Assembly: GCA_964481145.1 (NCBI GenBank)
Contig: CAYZTA010000008.1
Coordinates: 62,001 to 126,000 of the forward strand
Direction of reading: 5' to 3'
Length of the DNA: 64,000 nt
Origin: Sandaracinus sp964481145
Lineage (GTDB): Bacteria; Myxococcota_A; Polyangia; Polyangiales; Sandaracinaceae
The position numbers and the translations under genes were made by a program. Positions within the stretch are counted from its first letter, which is position 1. The number at the start of each line of letters is the position of its first letter. This document shows positions 52,980 through 61,720 of this stretch, one piece after another. The notes under the pieces are model-generated. The model worked only from the letters and a program-made list of their open reading frames with translations, was not told the origin of the DNA and searched no databases.

Positions 52980-54242
52980 TCAGGGTTCCGCAGCGCAGGT
53001 CAGGCCTGCGATATCTCGTTCATCACGCACTCGAAGCGACCAACGCCCGAAGTTCGGGAGGAGCACACCGCTCACCGTGGCGGTGTCGGTCCCTTCGGCG
53101 AGACGGTTCAACTCATCACGAACGCAACGGGTCGTCACGAAGTTCTGGACGATGACCTCGAGCGCGACGGTCGGCGCGTCGGCGAGATAAGCCGAATACA
53201 GCGTGATCGTGCTCGTTCCCGCGGTCTCCATACGTGCGCTGATGCGAACGTTTTCGACCTGCAAAAGGCCTCCTTCGAGCGCCAACGCGCGGGTGCCCGG
53301 AGCGCCGTTCTCAGAGACCAGTTCGGAGACGGTGACCATGGTCGGAACGGGAGCCGTGCCTGTTGCACCGCGCGTGATGGTGGCCGTGCCACCGAGGAAG
53401 ATATTCGACTGTTCGAAGTCGGTGCACGGCGTCACGCCTCCAGGGCCTGCACAGAATTCGCTATAAGTCGCGTTTTCGATGGAGGTCACGGCATCGCCCG
53501 GCGCGAAATCAGGGCTGATCTTGCCCGCGGGCACATCGAAGCAGCTCGTCGTTCCGGTGGGCAATCGAATGAGCTCTTGGACTTGAATCGCGGTGTAATC
53601 ATCAGAGACAGGGCTTCCGACCCAGATCGTGAAGCGGCAGCTCCCGTCACTTCCGCGCGAGGAGCCCACGAGCATGCGGCCGGTCAATGCGACCATGCCT
53701 TCTTCTTCGATCGTGACCCGAGCGCCCGGCTCGGGATGGGCCGGATCGTCAGGGTTTTGGAGCTGTTCGAGGGTGAATGTCGTCGGGACGACCCCACCGT
53801 CACCACGACGGCCACAGAAGGTCGTCGCTGGACAATCGGTGCGCACGCTGCAGCAATCGAATTCATTGCAATCGACAAACGTGTTCTCGTCGTTGTCGCA
53901 GCCATCCGAGCATGCGGCGAGCGTGTTTTCATCGCCCACCGTCTCGCACGCCATCGGCATTCCGGCATCAGGGGTCGTGGGACGACCGCACTCGGTCGTG
54001 GCGGGACAATCCGTGCGATGCGCGCAGCAGCCGGAGTCATCGCAATCGGCGGCCCCATCACCTTCGTTGTCGCATCCGTCCATGCAAGCCGCGGGCGTAT
54101 TTTCTGGTCCCGTCGTCTCACAGACGTTGTCGACACGTGCATCCATGCCGATCGGACCAGCGTCGGCCGTTTGATTGGAGTTGTTGCCACAGGCAGAACA
54201 AAGAAGGAGCGCGAGGCTCGTCAGGGAAAGTATGGAGCGCAT
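52980..54242 (-). CDS. Lipoprotein with two Cys-rich modules and a C-terminal OB-like region
   Basis: A 420-residue lipoprotein starting at ATG 54242 with GGAGAC upstream (MRSILSLTSLALLLCSAC lipobox). Residues 41-87 and 99-144 are two copies of the same Cys-rich module with the pattern CETxGxENTxAACxDGCDN, then DCxxxxCC and RTDCPATTxCGR, ten Cys each in conserved positions. Residues about 155-420 carry repeated LEQLQNPDDPAHPEPGARVTIEE and beta-rich blocks (IFLGGTATITRG, LLQVENVRISARM). No family I recognise; calcium-like acidic motifs (DGCDNDEN) sit between the Cys pairs. It is in the style of secreted myxobacterial proteins. Confidence 0.7.
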   Translation of the reverse strand: MRSILSLTSLALLLCSACGNNSNQTADAGPIGMDARVDNVCETTGPENTPAACMDGCDNEGDGAADCDDSGCCAHRTDCPATTECGRPTTPDAGMPMACETVGDENTLAACSDGCDNDENTFVDCNEFDCCSVRTDCPATTFCGRRGDGGVVPTTFTLEQLQNPDDPAHPEPGARVTIEEEGMVALTGRMLVGSSRGSDGSCRFTIWVGSPVSDDYTAIQVQELIRLPTGTTSCFDVPAGKISPDFAPGDAVTSIENATYSEFCAGPGGVTPCTDFEQSNIFLGGTATITRGATGTAPVPTMVTVSELVSENGAPGTRALALEGGLLQVENVRISARMETAGTSTITLYSAYLADAPTVALEVIVQNFVTTRCVRDELNRLAEGTDTATVSGVLLPNFGRWSLRVRDERDIAGLTCAAEP

Positions 54243-54310
54243 GCAGGGGGTCTCCTCGGTAAGGCGCGTCGCGCGGATGTAGCGCGCCATGAGGACAGCG
54301 CAAAGCGAAC

Positions 54311-54715
54311 TCAAGGTGACGATGCGGCATCGATCGTGATGAGTGGTCTCAAGACTTCGAGGGTCGCGGGTCCGATTCCTCGCACCCGTTCCAGATCTTC
54401 CACAGCATGAAAGGGCCCGTTTCGTTCGCGATCTTCGATGATTCGACGCGCCAGCGAGGGGCCGATGCGAGGTAGCGCTTCGAGCGCGGCCGCATCGGCG
54501 TGATTCAGATCGAGCGGACCGCGCGGGGCAGGAGGCGTCAAGACGATCGGCGTCCGGGCCGGAGATTCCGATCGGTGTCGAGTCGAAAGCGAGCCGATGG
54601 CGATTGCAACGAGCACGACACCACACGCTGCAAGCGGAGAAGATACCTGCCGCACCCGCGCAGTATCGTACCGACGTTTTTTTTGTTGCGGCTCAGGTCC
54701 CCAAGCCGAAGCCAT
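54311..54715 (-). CDS. ComEA-like helix-hairpin-helix protein
   Basis: About 134 residues from ATG 54715; this start overlaps the lysC 3' end by 23 bases, and a GTG at 54655 is an alternative. One membrane helix (LAACGVVLVAIAIGSL), then a Pro-rich link and two HhH motifs in LDLNHADAAALEALPRIGPSLARRIIEDRERNGPFHAVEDLERVRGIGPATLEVLRPLI, the ComEA signature. ComEA binds DNA in the periplasm during natural transformation; single-pass anchoring is normal for it. Only this protein is seen, without comEC, so a transformation role is not established. Confidence 0.75.
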   Translation of the reverse strand: MASAWGPEPQQKKRRYDTARVRQVSSPLAACGVVLVAIAIGSLSTRHRSESPARTPIVLTPPAPRGPLDLNHADAAALEALPRIGPSLARRIIEDRERNGPFHAVEDLERVRGIGPATLEVLRPLITIDAASSP

Positions 54716-55916
54716 CGTGGAGCGTGCGCACCGCGAGCTCACCGTATTTCGAGTGGATCAAACACGATATTTTGATCTCACTCGTGCTGATGGCCTGGAG
54801 GTTGATGCCCTCGTCTGCCATCAAGCGAAACATCTTCGCGGCGACCCCCGTGTGAGAGCGCATCCCGAGTCCGACGATCGAGACTTTGACGACGTTCTCA
54901 TCGACATCGACATTCCGTCCTGGGAGAGTCTCGCGGGCGATTGCTCGCGCTTGCTCCGCTTCGTTTTTCGGCACCGTGAACGTGAGGTCCGTGACGCTCT
55001 GCGCACTCGGATTCTGAATGATCATGTCCACCGAAATACGCGCATTCGCGAGCGCCTCGAAGAGGCCCGCTGCACGCCCCGGCTCGTCCGGTACGTGGCG
55101 AATCGTGAGCTTCGCTTCGTTCTTGTCGCTCGTCACACCAGCCACCACCACCGACTCGAGCGACGCGTCCTCACCCGTCACCCACGTCCCAGGGGCATCC
55201 GAAAAGCTCGACCTCACATGCACGGGCACGCCGTATTTCATCGCCAACTCCACGGATCGGATTTGGAGCACCTTCGCGCCGAGAGACGCAAGCTCGAGCA
55301 TCTCTTCATAGCTGATTTTTCTTATTTTTTTCGCGTTTTTGCAGACGTTGGGATCCGCCGTAAAAACGCCTTCGACGTCTGTATAAATCTCGCAAACGAC
55401 ATCTTGGCTCTTGGCTTGTTGCCTCAATGCCGCAGCGATGGCCACCGCGGTCGTATCCGAGCCGCCTCGACCGAGCGTGGTCGTGTTGCCGTCATCATCG
55501 ATGCCCTGAAAGCCCGCGACGATGGGCACCCTTCCATTCCGCAAGGTCTCGTGAAGGACATCGGCGTCGACGCCGCGGATGCGTGCCTTGGTGAACCCGT
55601 TGTCCGTGCGGAGATGCACCTGATGCGCGAGAAACGAACGCGCCGGCACGCCGATCGCTTCGAGGGCAATTGCGAGGAGTGCGACTGAGACCTGTTCGCC
55701 GGTGGCGATGAGGGCATCGAGCTCACGTTCGTTCGGAGTCTTCGTGAGCTCGCGACTGAGCCCGATGAGCCGATTGGTCTCGCCGGCCATGGCGCTCGCG
55801 ACGACCACGACATCATCTCCGCTCGAACGAGCTCCTTTGATGCGCTCGGCGACCGCGCGGATGCGCTCGATCGAGCCCACGCTGGTCCCGCCGTACTTCT
55901 GAACAATGAACGTCAC
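54693..55916 (-). CDS. lysC: Aspartate kinase
   Basis: A 407-residue aspartokinase starting at GTG 55916 (VTFIVQKYGGTSVGS), length normal for the family; the frame upstream of 55916 is not protein-like. The kinase domain has KYGGTSVGS, LIATGEQVS, GRGGSDTTAVAIAAAL and EIYTDVEGVFTADP; the C-terminal part has two ACT domains (ISVDMIIQNPSAQSVTDLTFTVP and VSIVGLGMRSHTGVAAKMFRLMADEGINLQAISTSEIKISCLI). It phosphorylates aspartate at the start of lysine, threonine and methionine synthesis. It is convergent with nothing; the next gene upstream on the same strand begins at 56406. Confidence 0.95.
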   Translation of the reverse strand: MTFIVQKYGGTSVGSIERIRAVAERIKGARSSGDDVVVVASAMAGETNRLIGLSRELTKTPNERELDALIATGEQVSVALLAIALEAIGVPARSFLAHQVHLRTDNGFTKARIRGVDADVLHETLRNGRVPIVAGFQGIDDDGNTTTLGRGGSDTTAVAIAAALRQQAKSQDVVCEIYTDVEGVFTADPNVCKNAKKIRKISYEEMLELASLGAKVLQIRSVELAMKYGVPVHVRSSFSDAPGTWVTGEDASLESVVVAGVTSDKNEAKLTIRHVPDEPGRAAGLFEALANARISVDMIIQNPSAQSVTDLTFTVPKNEAEQARAIARETLPGRNVDVDENVVKVSIVGLGMRSHTGVAAKMFRLMADEGINLQAISTSEIKISCLIHSKYGELAVRTLHDGFGLGT

Positions 55917-55950
55917 GCGCCGCGCAGTGTAGGCCGTTTTGGTGGATGCA

Positions 55951-56406
55951 CTACTCCTCTCCTTCGTTTTCGGTGTCTGGGGCTCCTCGTTCGCGCTCCG
56001 TTCTCGCGGGACGCGCGACGCGAGGGGGCTCACCGAAATCATCTCGGAGCTTTCGAGTCAATCGATCCATCAACATGCGTTCGACCCAGGATGGCATCGA
56101 GGGCACTTGCACGACGGCCCTCACCCGCTCGATACCATCGCTGCCTACGGTGCGCACGAGCTCGATACTCCCCGCGTGCGTGCGGCCACCCTCGGCATAG
56201 TCGAACATGACAAAACCAATCTCAGAATCACGATCGGTGATCGGACACTGCAAATCGACTCGCACCATTCGGACTGAAGCCTGCCAAATCTGGTTCCATG
56301 AATACGTGTAATCGGTCTGCATGCGCGCAGACGCGAGCTGTGGCGCGGCGAACATCACCGCGAGCGCCACCTGCAACCAAACGAAGAACGAACGCCGATT
56401 CGACAC
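55951..56406 (-). CDS. Small secreted protein, unknown
   Basis: A 151-residue protein starting at GTG 56406 (VSNRRSFFVWLQVALAVMFAAPQLASA, signal peptide). The mature part (YTYSWNQIWQASVRMVRVDLQCPITDRDSEIGFVMFDYAE, HAGSIELVRTVGSDGIERVRAVVQVPSMPSWVERMLMDRLTRKLRDDFG) is a compact alpha/beta domain of unknown family, then an acidic Arg/Glu tail. It lies 35 bases upstream of lysC on the same strand and could be cotranscribed. Divergent from queH, with the promoters between 56407 and 56488. Confidence 0.6.
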   Translation of the reverse strand: MSNRRSFFVWLQVALAVMFAAPQLASARMQTDYTYSWNQIWQASVRMVRVDLQCPITDRDSEIGFVMFDYAEGGRTHAGSIELVRTVGSDGIERVRAVVQVPSMPSWVERMLMDRLTRKLRDDFGEPPRVARPARTERERGAPDTENEGEE

Positions 56407-56488
56407 CGCGTGTGAACCTACGCGGCTGTGATCCGTGAGCCAAATTTTCGACGGTAGAATTACTTGTGGGGCAGAGTAAGCTATCCCC

Positions 56489-57136
56489 ATGAGTCGTGAC
56501 GTGTTGAAGCTGCCGGAGAATGGCAAGAAGTTGCTGCTGCACTCCTGCTGTGCCCCCTGCTCAGGTGAAGTGATGGAGGCGATCATGGCCTCCGAGATCG
56601 AGTTCTCCGTCTTCTTCTACAATCCGAATATTCATCCGAAACAAGAATACGAGCTGCGGAAAGACGAGAACATCCGCTTCGCCGAGAAGCATGGCATTCC
56701 GTTCATCGACGCTGATTATGATACGGACAGCTGGTTTGCGCGGGCCAAAGGAATGGAGATGGAGCCCGAGCGAGGCAATCGCTGCACGATGTGCTTCGAT
56801 ATGCGATTCGAACGCACGGCTTTGCACGCTCACGAAAATGGATTCGATGTCATCTCCAGTTCGTTGGGCATCTCCCGCTGGAAAAACATGGATCAGATCA
56901 ATGGCTGCGGCATCAAAGCCGCGGCGCATTACCCAGGGATCACCTACTGGACATACAATTGGCGCAAAAAAGGGGGAGCTTCGCGCATGTTGGAAATTAG
57001 TAAGAAGGAAAACTTCTACATGCAGGAGTATTGCGGCTGCGTCTATTCGTTGAGGGACACCAACGAGAAGCGAATTCAATCCGGCAGAGAGCGCATCCAG
57101 ATAGGCAAGAAGTATTACGGAGACACGACGGAGTAA
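56489..57136 (+). CDS. queH: Epoxyqueuosine reductase QueH
   Basis: A 215-residue QueH (DUF208) enzyme. The metal-binding Cys residues are in LLHSCCAPCSGEVM near the N-terminus and RCTMCFDMRFERTA in the middle, with the blocks NPNIHPKQEYELRKDENIRFAEKHG, FIDADYDTDSWFARAKGME, ISSSLGISRWKNMDQINGCG and MQEYCGCVYSLRDTN. It reduces epoxyqueuosine to queuosine in tRNA. The gene visibly uses more A/T-ending codons than its neighbours (aat, aaa, gat, att), and the whole protein resembles gammaproteobacterial QueH more than I would expect of a myxobacterium, so recent transfer is a reasonable guess. Confidence 0.93.
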   Translation: MSRDVLKLPENGKKLLLHSCCAPCSGEVMEAIMASEIEFSVFFYNPNIHPKQEYELRKDENIRFAEKHGIPFIDADYDTDSWFARAKGMEMEPERGNRCTMCFDMRFERTALHAHENGFDVISSSLGISRWKNMDQINGCGIKAAAHYPGITYWTYNWRKKGGASRMLEISKKENFYMQEYCGCVYSLRDTNEKRIQSGRERIQIGKKYYGDTTE

Positions 57137-57140
57137 GGGC

Positions 57141-58220
57141 TCATCCGTCTTTCAGCACATCGGCGCGGAGCAAATCCGAGAAGCGGAGCCGCAATGCATA
57201 GAGCGGCACGATGCCCGCCACCACGATCACCAAGGCCTGCGTGATGTACATCAAAAAAACGTACACCGCGCCCGCCTGCCCGATGACCGCATCCGCGAAA
57301 TAGAGGCGCAGCGCGGCGGAGACGGCGAGTTGGAACGCGCCGAAGAGACCCGGGCCCGCGGGCAGGAGAATACCGATCGCAAGAATGCCCATCACGGCCA
57401 CGGCGTGTCCCAGGCTCATCTCGAGACCACAGCCGATCGCAAGGATCCACATTCCAATTGCGTTGATGGCCCAGTAGAGAATCGTTTCTCCGATGAACCC
57501 TGCGGCGAGGCGCGGCTCAGCGAGGGAGCGCATCCCATCGGCCACGCTCGCGACCTTCGCGGAGACCACCCTGGAGAGGCGCTTGCTGACGAGGCCGAAT
57601 GTCCAATCGACGAGGCGTACAGCGAGCTTTCGTTGCCACAAAAAGAGAACCAGCCCCACGAGCGCAGCCGAGAAGATTTGAACGGCGAGCATCCCGTATT
57701 GCGGCAGATGTCGCGCGATGGGGTCTTGCGTCTCGAGGTGCGGAAGCGCGAAGAGCGCCCACACCACGCAGAGGCTCGTCACGAATCCATCGAAGACGCG
57801 TTCGACCGCGACGGTGCCCAGACCCGCTGAAATGGGAATGCCTTGCCGGATCTTGGTGAGCGCCGGGCGTGCCATTTCACCGAGGCGGAGCGGAAGCGCG
57901 AAGATCGCGAAGAATCCAATCCAATTGAGGAAAATGACCTCGCGAAACGGAACAGGCTTCATGGGCGCGATGAGGAAACGCCAGCGACTCGCGCGGAAAT
58001 AGTGAGTGACGACGAGCAGCACGAGATAGCTCGGGACGGTCCACCATGCGACGCGCGCAAACGCAGCGGCTGGCGGGATGAGCGGCATGCCTCCACGCTG
58101 GAGGATCCAGCCGAAAAGCGCGGCGAGCGCGAGTGAAATCGCAAGTTTCGGTAGGATTTGCCGCCACACCGACGGTTCGGGCGGGGAATCACTCTCGGCC
58201 AACATGGACATTTGAGACAT
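57141..58220 (-). CDS. UPF0104 / AglD-family flippase-like membrane protein
   Basis: A 359-residue integral membrane protein (start ATG 58220; ATGs at 58211 and 58205 are alternatives). About eight or nine hydrophobic helices, with the family motifs VVTHYFRASRWRFLI, GFFAIFALPLRLGEMARPAL (family loop LRxGE) and LPAGPGLFGAFQLAV (G-x-G-G-like). The family includes the lysylphosphatidylglycerol synthase transmembrane part and flippase-like proteins of polysaccharide or lipid export. Its 89-base distance behind the PHP phosphatase, together with the CpsB-like gene, suggests a surface-polysaccharide or lipid role. Confidence 0.8.
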   Translation of the reverse strand: MSQMSMLAESDSPPEPSVWRQILPKLAISLALAALFGWILQRGGMPLIPPAAAFARVAWWTVPSYLVLLVVTHYFRASRWRFLIAPMKPVPFREVIFLNWIGFFAIFALPLRLGEMARPALTKIRQGIPISAGLGTVAVERVFDGFVTSLCVVWALFALPHLETQDPIARHLPQYGMLAVQIFSAALVGLVLFLWQRKLAVRLVDWTFGLVSKRLSRVVSAKVASVADGMRSLAEPRLAAGFIGETILYWAINAIGMWILAIGCGLEMSLGHAVAVMGILAIGILLPAGPGLFGAFQLAVSAALRLYFADAVIGQAGAVYVFLMYITQALVIVVAGIVPLYALRLRFSDLLRADVLKDG

Positions 58221-58309
58221 AGAAGATTGGAAATAAGGGAAGTGAGTGATACCGCATCTCGCCCAGCGGTCGACCGACCTTCAAGGCACGACGAAATCGA
58301 CCGGGGTGT

Positions 58310-59035
58310 TTACGGATCGTAGCGGCCTTCGAGGATTGCGTGGGGGTGATCGCGAAGAAGGAGCTCGGCCTCTTCTCGTCCGACGAGTCGATGAAGGGTT
58401 TCGATGGCGCGAGCGACGATGAGAACATCGTCGGGACGATGGGCGTCGGTGCAGGCGGCATCGTAAGCACCCTCTTCGAGAAGACGAAGCGCAGCTCGCT
58501 CTGGGCGCTCGCCGTAGCGCCCCACGAGGGACATCAAGTCGAGCAGGGTCACGGCGCCCACGTCGAGGAGCGGGTCGAGCGGATCGGTTTCGCGAAAGAG
58601 CGCGTGGTAGCGCTCGGGATGCGCGATGACGGGACGCACTCCGCGGAGCTGCATGTCGAACAAGCGTTGCTCGATTTTGCGCGGCCACGCTTCGTAGTGA
58701 AACTCGATGAGCGCGGCCTTGCCGCCCGGATAAGGAAGCGCCTCGCCGCGCACGAAGAGGTCCCAAAACACGTCGTCGCAGTAGTGCTCTGCCGCGAGAC
58801 CGAGCGCTGGGATACGCGGTACGTTCGCCACGAGTGAGACCATCTCGGCAAAGGCCGCGCGCAACCCAGGAGCGCGGTTTTCGAACATCGCCGTGCGGAT
58901 GTGCGGCGTGGCGATGACCTGTGCGTAGCCAAGATCGTGAAGGCCACCGAGCACGCGAACGCCTTCGTCCACGGTGCGCACGCCGTCGTCGATGCCAGGG
59001 AGGTAATGACAATGCAGGTCGATGAAGCCGCTCAT
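58310..59035 (-). CDS. CpsB/YwqE-type PHP tyrosine phosphatase
   Basis: A 241-residue PHP-fold metal-dependent phosphatase: DLHCHYLPGIDDG (His-x-His), TPHIRTAMF (His), HPERYHALF and CTDAHRPDD, the four metal-binding motifs. The family (CpsB, Wzb-like) dephosphorylates tyrosine on BY-kinases that control capsule and exopolysaccharide length. No Wzc/CpsD-type kinase is next to it. Its ATG overlaps the stop of the CCA/PAP gene by four bases, so the two are coupled. This is an unusual pairing of a tRNA/RNA enzyme with a capsule-type phosphatase. Confidence 0.87.
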   Translation of the reverse strand: MSGFIDLHCHYLPGIDDGVRTVDEGVRVLGGLHDLGYAQVIATPHIRTAMFENRAPGLRAAFAEMVSLVANVPRIPALGLAAEHYCDDVFWDLFVRGEALPYPGGKAALIEFHYEAWPRKIEQRLFDMQLRGVRPVIAHPERYHALFRETDPLDPLLDVGAVTLLDLMSLVGRYGERPERAALRLLEEGAYDAACTDAHRPDDVLIVARAIETLHRLVGREEAELLLRDHPHAILEGRYDP

Positions 59036-60312
59036 GCATCCACCTCGCTCGCGATCCCAGGGATGAGCGCGACCAGTCGATCATGCGTGTTGATCGAAGG
59101 GTCCAAGAGCGCGCGCTCGAGCAAGCGCGCGAGGATCAATCCGACGTATCGCCCTGGTCCCTTGCCCAAGATCTGCATCACGTCTTTGCCAGAGATGTCG
59201 AGCTCGCCCGTGGTGAGCGGCGCATTCGATTCGAGCACGCGATCGATGAGGACGCCGAGCGACGCAATCGGTTCGATCGAGAGACCGCGCGCGACGCGAT
59301 CGGCGTGCTCGAGTGCGACGACATCAGCCCAATGTGTTCGCCCTACCCGGGCGAGGAAACGTCGCACCTCCGCGTCGGACCACGATTCGAAGCCGCGCAT
59401 CTCGTGGCTTCGAATGAGGTGGAGCGTCGTCTCGCGTTCTTCGTTCGAAAAGCGCATCGTGCGCATCCATGCGTCGAGCTCGCCTCGAGCTTCCAAGAGG
59501 AGCGCGGCCATCCGAAGCGGCACGTGCTTCATGGCAGCATCGATGCGTCGCATCGTGCGCGCGAAGGTTTCGTCGTCTTGCTCCGCGAGCATGGGCGCGG
59601 TGATCGCCAGGATGCCGCTCTCGCGCATGACTTCGAACGCGCGCGAAGGTCGACGCGCCTTGGTAAGCGTCTTGACCCATTCGTCGCGCACACGCTCGGG
59701 ACTGACTTTTCGATAAGTCGAGAGCGCCTCGGAGAGGGCGGCCTTCGTCGCGGGGTCGAGATCGAATTCGAGGTTCGCCACGAAGCGCGCGGCGCGAAGG
59801 ATGCGCAGGCCGTCTTCGGAGAAGCGCTCTTTGGGGTCTCGCACGGCCCGCACGATGTGTCGGCTGAGATCGTCGATGCCGCCCCAGGGATCGACGATGC
59901 TATCCGTTCGCGGATCATAGGCGATGGCGTTCACGGTGAAGTCGCGCCGCGAGAGGTCGTCTTCGATCTCGGTCACGAAGTGAACGCTGTCCGGCCTTCG
60001 TCCATCGGTGTAAGCGCCCTCCCCTCGCAGCGTCGTCACTTCGTAGCTGCCGCCGCGATGCAACACCGTCATGGTGCCGTGGGCGATGCCGGTGGGGATG
60101 GTGCGACGAAAGACGCGGCGAATGTCGTCAGGGGTCGCATTGGATGCGAGATCCCAATCCGAGACTTCTTTGCCCATCAAGAGATCACGGATGCATCCAC
60201 CGACGATCCACGCGCGAAAGCCGTGTTCGGCGAGGCGCTCGCAGAGCTCGTGCACTGGCTCGGGAATCGAGCGCGCCGAGATATGAGGACGGTTCGGAGG
60301 GGGATGGGTCAC
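59032..60312 (-). CDS. CCA-adding enzyme / poly(A) polymerase family protein
   Basis: About 426 residues from GTG 60312; an ATG at 60399 would overlap the cupin gene by 17 bases and add 29 residues. Catalytic block: WIVGGCIRDLLMGKEVSDWDLAS (GG-x-RD and the DxD Asp pair), then RRDFTVNAIAYDP and DPWGGIDDLSRHIVRAVRDPKERFSEDGLRILRAARFVAN. The second half has helices of the HD-like type (MRGFESWSDAEVRRFLARVGRTHWADVVALEHADRV) without a clear HD metal site. Class II nucleotidyltransferases of this kind add CCA to tRNA or poly(A) to RNA; which of the two is not decided by the sequence alone. Confidence 0.88.
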   Translation of the reverse strand: MTHPPPNRPHISARSIPEPVHELCERLAEHGFRAWIVGGCIRDLLMGKEVSDWDLASNATPDDIRRVFRRTIPTGIAHGTMTVLHRGGSYEVTTLRGEGAYTDGRRPDSVHFVTEIEDDLSRRDFTVNAIAYDPRTDSIVDPWGGIDDLSRHIVRAVRDPKERFSEDGLRILRAARFVANLEFDLDPATKAALSEALSTYRKVSPERVRDEWVKTLTKARRPSRAFEVMRESGILAITAPMLAEQDDETFARTMRRIDAAMKHVPLRMAALLLEARGELDAWMRTMRFSNEERETTLHLIRSHEMRGFESWSDAEVRRFLARVGRTHWADVVALEHADRVARGLSIEPIASLGVLIDRVLESNAPLTTGELDISGKDVMQILGKGPGRYVGLILARLLERALLDPSINTHDRLVALIPGIASEVDA

Positions 60313-60382
60313 GCGGCCGGGTGTAGCGCTCGGGGCACGGGATTTCCATCCGGCGTGATTCCACGATTCCACAGAGGAACAT

Positions 60383-60892
60383 TCATTCGGCACCTCCATC
60401 CCCTTCGTGGTTCTGATCGAAGAGTCGATCTCCGCGCGCTGGGACTTCTTCGCGGAGCGCGATGCCGCCCATGTTCTGCGGCATGGGAGCGTTATCGCAG
60501 GCGAGATGACGCGCGCGACCTTCGCAGGTGATGACGTGGTTGTGCCAAGCCCACACCGGGATGTAGACCGCATCGCCCGCTTTCCAGTCGACGCGCTTTC
60601 CACCGATGTACGAATAACCTTCGCCTTCGAGCACGTAGAGCATCGTCTCGTACGTGTGACGATGGCGGTTGGAGGACTGGCCCGGATCGAGCCACCCGAT
60701 CGTCATGCTGATCGCGTGAGAAGGAAGGTCGACGAAGAAGACCGGGTGCTTGCGCACGTTCGAATATTCTCCGTGCTCACCGGCACTTTCGACGTTGGGA
60801 TGCGCAAGCTTGTCAGGCATGACGACGCGCGGGCGCGAGGGCGTTCGGTCGAAGTCGGCGGAATGAAATTTTCGAGAGCTCGAATCAGTCAT
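60383..60892 (-). CDS. Cupin-domain protein
   Basis: A 169-residue protein with a cupin core: GQSSNRHRHTYETMLYVLEGEGYSYIGGKRVDWKAGD (motif 1 with H-x-H and Glu) and WAWHNHVI (motif 2 with His), so a metal site is complete. N-terminal residues about 1-45 and the C-terminal 35 residues have no known pattern. Cupins of this size range from dioxygenases and sugar isomerases to small binding proteins; substrate is unknown. Its ATG overlaps the DUF3025 stop by four bases and it precedes the CCA/PAP gene, so it belongs to the same operon. Confidence 0.8.
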   Translation of the reverse strand: MTDSSSRKFHSADFDRTPSRPRVVMPDKLAHPNVESAGEHGEYSNVRKHPVFFVDLPSHAISMTIGWLDPGQSSNRHRHTYETMLYVLEGEGYSYIGGKRVDWKAGDAVYIPVWAWHNHVITCEGRARHLACDNAPMPQNMGGIALREEVPARGDRLFDQNHEGDGGAE

Positions 60893-61650
60893 TGGATCCT
60901 GAATGGCGAATGCATGAGTGCGAGAATCGTTTCGAACGAGACACCTCTCCAGAGCTCGGGCATCGCGAGCTCATCGCCGTCCGTGATCCAGCGAGCAAGC
61001 GCACGATCTGCTGAGATCCTATCGTGCTCCTCGGCGGCGAGGACCACGCCATAGCCACGCACCCCTGCGTTGCCAAGAACAGCATGCTCCATGAGCGCGT
61101 GCCCGAACACATGCACGGCGACACGCCCCCATGAAGACGAAGGAGCTTGGGCTCGGAGAGCCGAGATGGTGCGGGCTGGTTCTTCGGCGAGGATCACGAT
61201 CCCACCTTCGTCGAGCATTGCGAGCGCGTCCTCCTCACGCGTCCGCGCTCCCGGGATGGAGCGAGCCGTCACTGGCACACGGATTTCGGTGATCGCGTGT
61301 TGTCGTGCGGTCAGCGCACGCTTGCTCATGGGGAATGCCGCCCACACGAGAGCATTCAGGAGATCATGCCACGAGCGTTCACGCGTCGGGATTCGCCCAG
61401 CATCGTGAATGCGCATGACGTAAAGCGCGCTGCGATCGAGCGGTCCACGCCGCCGCTTTTTTTTCGCGGCTTGGACTTCGAGCGCGACGCCTGGCTCGAT
61501 CATCAATCGATCGTGGAGAATTCGATCGATCTCCAGAACACTTGGCCAGGTATCGAACGCACGCAGGCGCTCCGCGTAGGGACGCACCGACTCGAGCGCG
61601 GGATGGTCGAGGCGCATCGGATTGAAATCAGAGGTTGGCGTCGTTGACAT
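60889..61650 (-). CDS. DUF3025 domain protein
   Basis: A 253-residue protein starting at ATG 61650 (MSTTPTSDFNPMRLDHPALESVRP); the longer frame upstream is antisense to the next gene. The motif PTRERSWHDLLNALVWAAFPMSKRALTARQHA is the DUF3025 signature, followed by DALAMLDEGGIVILAEEP and AVHVFGHALMEH (possible metal ligands). The family is unnamed and of unknown function, cytoplasmic. It is the first gene of a five-gene minus-strand operon with four-base overlaps between the first pairs. Confidence 0.75.
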   Translation of the reverse strand: MSTTPTSDFNPMRLDHPALESVRPYAERLRAFDTWPSVLEIDRILHDRLMIEPGVALEVQAAKKKRRRGPLDRSALYVMRIHDAGRIPTRERSWHDLLNALVWAAFPMSKRALTARQHAITEIRVPVTARSIPGARTREEDALAMLDEGGIVILAEEPARTISALRAQAPSSSWGRVAVHVFGHALMEHAVLGNAGVRGYGVVLAAEEHDRISADRALARWITDGDELAMPELWRGVSFETILALMHSPFRIQ

Positions 61651-61720
61651 GGATTGCGGGGAAAGATGAATTGTCTCTCCCTCCTTGCGCGAGCTCTTTG
61701 CACAGGCCACGAGAACCGCG

